From contig JASSKH010000003.1 in the NCBI GenBank assembly GCA_031763025.1, positions 186,001 through 250,000 on the forward strand: 64,000 nt of DNA. The letters are read 5' to 3'. Below the pieces are notes generated by a model. That model had not been told where the DNA came from, made no database searches, and saw only the letters and a program-made list of their open reading frames with translations. Both the position numbers and the translations under genes were made by a program. This document shows positions 32,906 through 42,791 of this stretch, in pieces (within the stretch, counting starts at the first letter, position 1; each line of letters begins with the position of its first letter). The DNA is from Macrocystis pyrifera (lineage: Eukaryota > Sar > Phaeophyceae > Laminariales > Laminariaceae).

Positions 32906-35900
32906 TTACTTCCCCACCTCCTGTACATCAGCGCGCTCGGCTTCGAGCTGCCGCAACGTCGAAAGCAGAGCGTCTCTGCGGTCTCGCCACAGAGCCGCCT
33001 CTTTAAAGTCCGTTTTCTTCGCAGACACCAACATTTTTTCACAGGCTTGGTCTGCTAACCGCTTCAGAGCGCGCGAGGTGTCGCCATTGGGCACGAAAGG
33101 AGGGGCCTGCGTGCCTCTTGCCGCATCGCCTTCACCATTGACTGGAGCCACCGACGCTGGAGGAGAAAGAAGGGGAGATAACCGCCCGCGAACCGCACCT
33201 CCACCATTCTGGGTTGCCAAATCGTAAAGTCGCTGGACCTGCACAAAAACGTGGGGTTTTCAACATGCAGGTCACTCAACAAAATAAAACTCCGTAGTCA
33301 TACTCTGTGGGGCCTTGCATACAGAAGAAGGGCCTACTGGTGTGCTCTCGACATTGGCGCAGCCGAAACATCCACAGCAAAATTAATGCAAGGTAACGCA
33401 AACGCACAAGCATGTCGAAATCCATTAAAATATCCTCATGAACAGACGATTGCGTCATCATGGTTGATGGGTGTACAAATGCGCAGTGGACTTTGCCAAG
33501 AAACCAACTGCTGCTGATTACCTGATCTGGCGGTAGAGCATGCCCCGCCCAGGACAAGTCGCTAGCATCATCGATCCCTGCGCCTTTATACATCCCGGCT
33601 CGCTGCGTAAGTACGTCGTTCCTGTTGATACTGTCCAAAATACTATCCCCCACAGATGCCGCCTTGGCGACGCTTGGCGTGATGCCGTGCAGCTTATTAT
33701 GCCTGTAGCGTCGACGTGTAAACGGGCTGTAATTGACGGTGAAAAAACATAAATTCTCCCGCTCAAGGGGCGCAAAGGATGGACAGGCATAAACCTACTG
33801 TAGTGCACTGTACTGCCAAGTCCAGCAAGTCTAGATCTGCACGTAAGCGCTAAAAATTCGGATTAAGTTGGCAGACAGAAATTACAACCAGAAACCATAT
33901 CTACAATTTTTTCAGTCAACAATAGGCATGAAAGATAATCAACGACATGCAGCCGACCGATCGCTCGCATTCAACGTCAAAACGCTTCGATACCATTTCC
34001 ACCAATATTTGACAGCACAAGACCAACCCCTGCCGCTATTTTGGCACAAAATGAATGACGTTAATCTACTACTACTGTAACTTTATTGTGTGTCAAACCT
34101 TTTCTGGATATCTCTTCTCCGATCAGTCTCGGCTAGTGCTCTCTGCATCGAAGGCGTGATGCGGTCAGCGTACAGCACAGCCCTGCCCGCCTGGTGCCTT
34201 GTAGCCCTCCCGATGGTCTGCAGCAACGCCGTGTCCGAGCGGAGGAAGCCCTCAGCGTCGGCATCTAGGACACACACAAGAGACACCTCGGGAAGGTTCA
34301 GGCCCTGGCTCCATTTCGGGGGGGGGGGGGGGGGGGGGCGGTAGCACACGCAGGAGGTGTTCAGCTGTAAAATATATACACCGGTTTAAAGGAGCAACAA
34401 AATCTGGCGTTCGAAATAATGCACCAGGCAGAAGCCATGACGCACTATATTCAAGCACACTGAAGGGTTACGTGGCGACACTGAGCATCGATTTCCCAAA
34501 CGACCAATTCGCTTTAAGCTCCACGAGGCTGCTAAACCGTTCAACTACCCGATTTATTTTCAGTTTATAAGCCTTGATGACTCGTACTTGGTTTCGTGAC
34601 ATGCATCACAATGGGTATGTTTGTTACCCTACACCATCATTGTTTATTATGGGACATGACTAGAGTGTTTGCGGACGTGCTTTTTCGTTTCTTCCCTTAC
34701 GCAAAATAACACCGAAGGTAGGTTTGAGGCAAATTCTTGAAAAAGGGCAAAAAATTACTTTGGCGAAGTTAGGAATTCGACGAAATGTACAGTACGCTTC
34801 CGCTTTCGATATCAGCTAAAAAACCGAGCACCTTCCATGCCTTCTCGCACCATGCTGTTGTTGTACACAACACGACAACCGCTGGGAGCACGGAGCTCGG
34901 GACGTGTAGCTGGAGTATGACGCAGACGAGCGGCGTCGGATTATGCCAGCGGGCCGCCGGCGGCCCGCTGCTACGGTACGCTCTCGCCCGCTTGGTGTCG
35001 TAGAGGATGCGTCGTCTCGAAACGACTCCTACTCCTACTCGCGCACTCGTGCTCGTACCGCCTTGGTTGTAGAGCGCGATAGCATAACAGCTGGTGTATC
35101 ATTTCGATTCTACCATACTGCGGCAGCAGCAGCAGCAGCTTCAGCAGTAGCAGCGGCGGCGGCGGCGGGGCGAAGCGCGCCCGCGCTGTAGCGCGTAGGC
35201 CGAGCACAGCAGCAGGAGCAGCAGGAGCAGCAGGAGCAGCAGCAATAAAAAAATGAAATCTGGTGCGGGTGCTGGTGCTAATGATGTTTATTTTCGTTGC
35301 TCAAGCTGATGCTGCCCCTAGCTGCGGCTAGCGCTAGTTGCTGCTTGCTTTACTGCTGCTTGCTGCTTGCAGTCGTGGGATGGCAGTGGCGGCACTGCGG
35401 TCAACTCTGCCGCCGACACCGTTGCTGGGCTGCCGTCGCTACTCGCACGCTATTTTCTTGTTTTTCGTTCTTTCTTGGTTTGCCGCTTTGCCGCACATCC
35501 CCACTTCCCTTCTCAATTTCGGAGGCATCGCCTGCAGGATTTGGTTTGCTTGTCCTCAAACACACCAAAATCATGATAGGAAGGGAATTCACTTTCTTAG
35601 CGGAAGGAAACTTAAATTCTGAAATACACTTTTCGCAAACACTCCACCGCAAAACAAAAGGCCGCCATAGCCCATAGATGAAAACAAATCACACGAGTAC
35701 ATGTAAAACACAGCGCGTACGTACCTCCCTTAGCAAGTTGACGCCCACGATGACGTCAATATCACCGGCCCTTAACTGCTGTAGTAACTCCAGCCGATGC
35801 ATTGGCTTCACGCCGGAGTGCAAATACGCCGTCGGCACACCCTGCTCAACCAAAAAGGCGCACAAGTCCTCTGCCGGGCAGCACGAGGAAAAGGAAATCG

Positions 35901-38900
35901 GTCGTGCATAAATAGGAAGTTGAGCACGTTTCGATGGACAGGGCATAATGGTGACAGCAGAGCATGACCCATTTGTGAATTACGTGATGCAAAGGAACGC
36001 CTGAGAACATTGTATCAATTAATAACTAAGTTGCACCATAAAATAATGTTCAGGTGTGTCTGCCGCAACTCGATGAGAACTTATTCCAACATCATCAAAC
36101 GAGTGCCTCGCCTGCCTAATAAATCTTACGCCTTCGAAAAGCCCCCCGCTCATGATACGTTGTGGAGAGGGCCAGAAACAAACTAAATTAAGATGCAAGC
36201 ACCGCAAACACGTAAACCACGCTCATCGCAGAGCCATTTCACATCAGCCTCGACAGACGTGGGCCCAATGACCCGCAATACCATCTCACCAGCCATTCGC
36301 TTCGTGAGGGCTGTCACCAACACCCGCTCGCCCCGCCCTCCCCTCGCCTTGCACTCCCGCACCAGGTCAGCCACCTGCCCCTCTGAAGGCCGGATGTCGA
36401 TGGGGGGGTCAGTGATTCCCGTGGGGCGAATGACCGCCTGAGCGTCGACAAGGTTCCCGATCTCGTCCCATCCCAGTCGGTCGCTCTTGCCTGCCCTACT
36501 CCTGCCGCGGGCACTGGGCCAAGGATGAGGTGAGGATTGACCACCGCACAAAGCGGCGTCGTTGGCGTCCAACGCTTTCTTTCCTGATGAGGTTTGCTCA
36601 CGGACAGTCGGTTCGTCTTCCAAACGTCCAGGCGCGGAAAGCTCTAGCTCGAACTTTCCCGGAGTGGCGCTGATAAATATGGACTTGTTGACCTTCGACC
36701 AAAACTCTCCGGCCTAGTCGTGTCATATTTTACGCATGCCCATCGGACACAAACGTATGGGGAATGGGAAAAGGATAGGGCTATGAATCAACCATAAATT
36801 TCGGACCACCGAAGACTCATCTTCTCTAAGAATCACAGACGATATGCACGCACAGCACGAGTCGTGCTCGCGAAAAGACCGGTGCACCTTATGAATACAG
36901 CAAGACGATCACGCGCTGCCCTGGCGGAAGGGAAACCTGGAGGGAGGCATGGTATACGGAGCGATGGTGCACGAGAAAACATCATCCATTGCTCATCACC
37001 TATACCCGTCATACTCTAAATTTTACGATTATACCATTGCCAAAAAACAGCCGACATTAGCACGCAAAACCCCTGACCTTGAGAGGCCGGTTGTCCAAGG
37101 CAGAAGGCAGCCGGAAACCATGTTCCACCAGCTTAGACTTACGTGCTCTATCTCCCCCCCACATTGCCCCCAACTGCGGCGCAGAAACGTGACTCTCGTC
37201 CACGATGAGTAGCCAATCATCTGAGGGGAAATAGTCGACCAGCGTTTCGGGAGGATCTCCCGGGCCACGTCCAGCGAGGTGGCGAGAGTAGTTCTCCACT
37301 CCCTGGCGGCACAAAACGACGTAATAGGCAAAACGGGCAGTGGGTGATTGGTCACTATTCGTGTGCGGCTGCACAGCGAACTGAAAATGGCAGTGACTCG
37401 CACCATGGGAAAATCCCGAGCGAGACACCACGAGGAAGCCACCGCTCCCATTCAACCCGCACCGGAAGAAATGCCGACGAGAGGAGGGTTGTTTGCAGGA
37501 CGGTTGAGGGGTAACAACGATGAGGTGCGCGTCAAAGCGAGATAAACAAGCTCAACACCCAACGCGCCCGACGATGGAGGCAACCCATGGAAGCGCGTAA
37601 CACTCCCACGAATCCAGCCATCCTCACTTTGCACGTGCCGACGGCCCTAAGGAGCAGCAGGTCGTTTTCTGTCCTCTGTCGTAGTCGCTCTGCCTCCAGT
37701 ACCCGCCCTTCGAGTCCCAGCTCAAAGCACCGCTCCTCCATCTCAGCGGAAATGGCCGCCAGCACGTGGTCCATTTCACCGCTTCCAACAACATGATGCT
37801 TGGCGGGGTAGATCACATAAGCTTCCACGTCGCTTGTTCCCTGCGAACCCATCGGTGGCGTCAGGCTCGATCCACCGCGATCGATTCCTTCGGCTCCCCG
37901 GCCAGCGATTAAGGAGGGTAGGTTTCGGTGTGCCCCTCCCCCTTCCGACTGTGTCAGATGCCCTTCCGTACCTCCATCGGTGGGCGCCACTTCGATTTTC
38001 CGCACAATGCCCGCCTCATCTATGATAACGCTTACAACAGCTTCGTCCGCGGCAGGGCCGATCTCAATCACGTTGACACCAACCCCATCACAAACGGTGC
38101 GAAGGCTTCCGCGAGGAGATGCCTTGAATTCATCTTCGTTGTGCATTGGTGAGTAGAACAAATCCTTTGGTGAAGGGAAGGGGGGGAGGGGGGGGGGAGG
38201 TTAGCTCCTTGTTATATCGAAGGACCTATAGCGTGGCAGTCCTAGTGACATCGGAGGACCCATAGAGTGGCAGCACACAGCCGTAGGAAGTTTTTCATCA
38301 AATGACACAGGCCTATTTCCTGACAACATTCGAGCACCGCATGAGGCATGGTTTCAATACGCACCAAATGGACTTTGAGGCGGAATTCGTGCGCCTGGCA
38401 ACCAACAGATGATGTTTTTCGACACGCGACAATGGGACATGGAAAGTAAAGAGGGCCGGTAACAAATAAGCAAGCGTGTGGTGCGTGGAGAGCGAATGCC
38501 CCCTTATGCCTTGGTGGTACCTGTTCGAGATGTTGCGCAAGCGTCCTCCAGCCACCTATCCACTCCTGCCCCACAACAATCCGGATGCTGGCTTCGAGGT
38601 ACTTGCTTGGCATGCCAAGCCCGTAGATGCAGCTGACCTGGACACACGCGAAGCAGGGGCCGATATTACTGCCGGTGCGCAACGTGTGGCGAACAGCACG
38701 GCCACCACCCCTCCCGCCTGGTGCTTTGGGTGTTCCGGGTGCACAGTGCCATAGCTTCACCCGAATATCACGAAACACCCACTCGCCAGGCATATTTCAC
38801 GAGCAGCTTCGAAGAGGCGAAAAATCAGAAAAATTGCGGCACTCTAGAAGAAATGTCAGCGTTGCCGAAGACATGTCTGCATCCTCAAATAAAGGAAGCG

Positions 38901-41900
38901 TCGTTCAATAAATGACAACATTCCCAAAGAAACATTCCCAAAGAAACAGTCACATCATTAAGAAATAAAATGACAGCATCCTCAAATAAATTACAGCATT
39001 ACCGCAGAAATAGGCAATGCTAAAACCCAGTTTCGAGCAGTGTCTTCGTCTGGTTGAACGAAGAACAGCGGTACGTCGTCAGGCAAAACAACCCTGCAGT
39101 AGGAATGTCATGAACTCCTACTGTACGCGTGGTAAATCGACCGCAACGGCAGCAGGTACGAACGCACCGAGGCCACGACGATGACGTCTCGCCTTTCCAG
39201 CAGAGATCTTGTGGCAGAGTGGCGCATCCGATCGATGTCGTCGTTGATTTGGACGACCTTTAAGCACGTACGCAGGCAACGGGTTTCATGGGCCGAACAT
39301 TTAGGAAACAACCAATCGTCATCGACGGTAGTTCCTCACGGCGGCACTGTACTACGAGTATAGAAGCGGAGCACAGCGAGCATACTTAAATGTGTGGACA
39401 GGCTATTATGCTCACTTACGAATACTGGACCGGACTACATCCAGAAAAATACTTCGGCGGTGACACCCCGAACTCGTACGGTACACACACAAATATCATG
39501 GCGAACAAGCAGGCAGGTTCTACAACAAAACAAGGAGAAAAGTCGTTCCAACAACTCGTACCGTCTAAAATACAGCTATTAATAATACCTTGTCGATGTA
39601 GGTGTCTGAAGAAGAGACGAACGCCTCGGGCATGAAGTAGTCGTAGTAGCTCACGAAAAACTCCACGGCATTGTTGGGGAACAGCGCGCGCAGCTCGTTT
39701 GTGAGTTGCGAAGCCAGCACCTGTCCGGCGCGCGGGACGTGGTCGTGACTGTCGAGCGCGGACAACTCCTAAAATAACCGAACCCAGCGGTGAATGAGCT
39801 GGCATGGATGAATGAAGGGCAAACTGTAAGCTTTCCTCTATTATCCGGAAGCGAAGCTCGCCATGTGCACACTGTCCACCAGTAAAGAACAGATACGTTT
39901 TGAAAAGCGGGAATGTTTTACTGTATCCTGTATCATACCTTGTTCGGTGCCAGCACCAGGGTGGGGAGGCTGGCCTTCTGAATGACGTTAGCAACGATGA
40001 ACGTTTTCCCCTGTATCCAGAGTACGAGCATGCGTGCGGCAACCGTGAGCGCGTTGGGTAGATAAAGCCACGGCACAAACTACAGCATCATATTGCCATG
40101 GCGAGCTCCAGCGAAGCGGGAGTGTTGTACGGTAGTACGGAAGGATTGGCCAACGAGATGGAACGTTCAGAACTTGGGAGCACATACATGATACCACCTG
40201 AAGTTAGAGAGGAAGCCATTTGGCAGACGCGTAGCAACCATCAAGCAAAAGGCTTCGGAGACGTCGAGCCAATTAAACATTTTTACTATGTACCACAAAA
40301 TACCGAATTGTAATTCCAAGCACTGAGCCGTATACTAAATAGTAGGCTACATTTTCTGACCAATACCAGCACTCTGTGCCCAAAATATGCGCGCAGCTTT
40401 GAACGTACCAATAACATATCATACGAAGAACATAGCAACACCACGGGAGGCCCTAACTCGGAGAGTCACCGCGACCGGACCTTGCAGGACTCACCGTTCC
40501 CGTAGCGCCGAGGAGGCTTTGATAGCGCTTCCCTCCCTTGAGCCCTCTAACGAGAGCTTCGATCGCCTCCGGCTGGTCCCCCGACGGCTCGAAGGGTGAC
40601 TGGAGATCAAACCTCGCGCCCGCCCCCCGCTTGCGTTCGTCGACCAACCAGTCAGGGAGCGTGAGTGACGGAGGTTTTGGCAGTCCGCCTTTGCCGCTTC
40701 GAGGTCCCTCTGACGTTGCGAGATAGCGCCCGAGGCCTCCATCTTGGACTAAACTTTCGAGCTGCTCCCACCTGACTGCTGTTGCACGACCGGCATTGCT
40801 GGAAGGGACCGAGGGCGCTCCCCTTAGAAACGCGTCAGCTACAGGCGCTACACCCGCGCGAGTTGTGAGGAGCATGTACTGAACAGGTGCCTCGCCTGCG
40901 GCCGCAGCTTCGTCGCTGATGATGTTGACAGCTGTGTGAGCGTCGTTGAGCGTGAAGGGGGACTTTTTGTTCACCACAAGGACGGCTGCCCCTGGGCCAT
41001 ATTCCGGCTGGCCGAGAAATAGTTCCCACGAGCGCCTGCGCCTCAGTTGGGTCCCAGAGGGGACTACCTGTAAACAGAGACCACAAAATGCCACAAGGTA
41101 CACTCATGCCAGTACGTTGTGTTTGCTGGTGTTGAGTTGCTATACTACTGCTGTAACGTTACAGAAACTATATTTACAGGGCAGTGACACAGATGGATCT
41201 TATCCGCGCAGGTATCTGGTATTGCACTGTACGTATGAAAGACTTGAGAGCAGTGGGGGGGGTATCCATCCGCACTCCTAATGTCGGTATTTTAGTGCGG
41301 AAAATGTGCGGTGTTGCATTTCCGACTAAAGTACGAATGTACTTGTAGGTGGGATTAACGGGGGAAACGTTATGGCTGGGCACTGGCACAGTATATACTG
41401 GCAGTTGTAAGCTACTGATTAAATAGGCCAGAGTGTATATTAGCCAGTATTTGTATCTTGCGCATGTCCAAGAAACACGCCATATTAGTGTACGGAAACC
41501 CAAAAAAAGCGTTTCGGGAGGAGAGGGGAGAGAAGAGAAACATTATATATACTGCTGCAATCCAGTAGACTACTAGTTGATTTTGACGACAGTATGATCG
41601 CTACTGACTGAGTCAGCCAGTGCCCAGCACCAGGAAATGCGGAAATAGAGAATAGACCTACAGCAGTACGTACATAGACACCCTGTAGCCCAAGAAGCAC
41701 AATCCTGCAGCCCTTTGCAGTACTACTAATGCTGTATCGTCACATCGCCACTTACGCCTATTATCTCTGACCAATTATTCCGCGATAATTGTGCAAAGGA
41801 AGGCGTTCTCGACACACTGTCAAATTATCCCAGGCATCGGAGTAGTACTGTCGAAGAACACGTAGTAATATGATTCGGAAGTGGCGGCGAGCCTCAGCAG

Positions 41901-42308
41901 GCACAACCAAGCATCAAGGGGGCTTCAAGCTCAAGCATCAACACATCTAATCAATGACCAACACCCAATCCAACATAACGACGGACGGCCGAAGACGTTG
42001 CTACGTTCGTGCAGAGACCACGCATAAAGTTTTGCACTTACTCTTGCAGCGCTGCCGTTGACAACTCTTGATGCTAGTTCTTCCAGCTCCCGATACTCCG
42101 CGAAGTCGATCGTTGGCTTGGTGCCCTCATCTCCTACTACTATGGGGGGCATCTTGAGCCTAGCAGACGCTGATGATGCTGCTGCTGCTGCCGCTGCCGC
42201 AACATGATATCCTCGTCCATGGAGAGGTCTGCGGGTCAACCTCCATCCGTAGCCAAGGGGGCCTACTCTGTGCAGCATTGCGAACACCGCAATCAAGCTG
42301 GATATCAT
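32906..42308 (-). CDS. uvrB: Excinuclease ABC subunit B (UvrB), nuclear, 13 exons
   Basis: Exons in transcript order (minus strand): 42308-42042, 41067-40495, 40010-39939, 39720-39589, 39257-39168, 38637-38521, 38164-37628, 37302-37078, 36713-36290, 35870-35725, 34304-34099, 33702-33522, 33238-32906. All are GT-AG with perfect phase continuity, 1100 aa. UvrB is the damage-verifying helicase-like subunit of bacterial nucleotide excision repair. It takes DNA from UvrA and recruits UvrC. Visible: [17 protein letters not shown] (about 240); Walker A GATGTGKT (276-283), split by an intron; beta-hairpin [11 protein letters not shown] (328-338); [35 protein letters not shown] box (631-634); SATPG (686-690); [25 protein letters not shown]; motif [10 protein letters not shown] (890-897); ADRIT; C-terminal UVR motif (about 1050-1095), the UvrC-binding element. 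Bacterial UvrB is about 670 aa. The excess is a roughly 240-aa N-terminal extension plus insertions in exons 7 and 9. The start is uncertain: the frame is open upstream to 42494. Confidence 0.95.
34318..34338. repeat. 21-base G run (C tract on the transcript)
   Basis: An uninterrupted run of 21 G on the plus strand. On the uvrB transcript it is a C21 tract ending about 13 nt before the 3' splice site of exon 11, so it stands where the polypyrimidine tract should be. Confidence 0.9.
34663..35644. mobile_element. CAG-rich element with GAGTGTTTGCG inverted ends, in uvrB intron 10
   Basis: The left end is GAGTGTTTGCGGACGTGC and the right end is the inverse of GAGTGTTTGCGAAAAGTG, bracketing 982 bp. 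The interior has CAG runs (35121-35240), GCTTGCTGCTTGC motifs and a perfect 24-bp palindrome at 34947-34970. The termini match those of the foldback element at 21538-24272 (GAGTGTCTGCGCA), so the two belong together. No target duplication beyond a possible TA was seen. Confidence 0.6.
34947..34970. repeat. Perfect 24-bp GC palindrome
   Basis: The half-site is CAGCGGGCCGCC, followed at once by its exact reverse complement, with no loop. Confidence 0.95.
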
Positions 42309-42791
42309 GCCTCCACAAACTGCTCTATTATTGGCGGGACAGCCTAGTGCCACATCATGAAGGAAGGTGTGTTCCTTCAGTGCTCCAGAATCGAGACTGC
42401 TGGACGTATCATTCACAACGAGCGTGGACGCGGGAGAGCGGGAGTGAATCGCGAATCTGGCAAAGATGAAAGATGGATCGAAATTGCGCCGCACTTGTGA
42501 AAGAAAGCGTCCCCGATCCCCGGGTCTCTGGAGTTTCCATTCGAGGCCGTTTGCATCCGCTATTCAAAAACCGCAACAGCAGGCAACCGCGACTCCGCCA
42601 CAGCAACGCGTTGCCCGGACGGACCAGAGCAAGCGCTACACGAGAGCGGGGGAAAACTGCTGGTACTTTTGCTTGGAATTTGGGGCTATCGAACGTGGCT
42701 GGACTGCGCTTTGCCCCATCCACATCTTCCTCCCTCTACTCCTGCTTCAGGGAGCGATTTCCCTTTGGCCTTTGGTACATAGAGGAGCACC
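42309..42791. promoter_or_regulatory. Shared upstream region of uvrB and the MRG15 gene
   Basis: The two genes are divergent, with proposed start codons 483 bp apart. If uvrB begins at the upstream in-frame Met near 42494, the gap is under 300 bp. A bidirectional promoter is the simple inference. No TATA box, initiator or known operator was recognised. Confidence 0.4.

Noticed and set aside
32906-42308. uvrB as bacterial contamination
   Set aside because: Twelve GT-AG introns interrupt it in consistent phase, one of them carrying the same element family found near the Ric-8 gene, and it abuts a eukaryotic chromatin gene.
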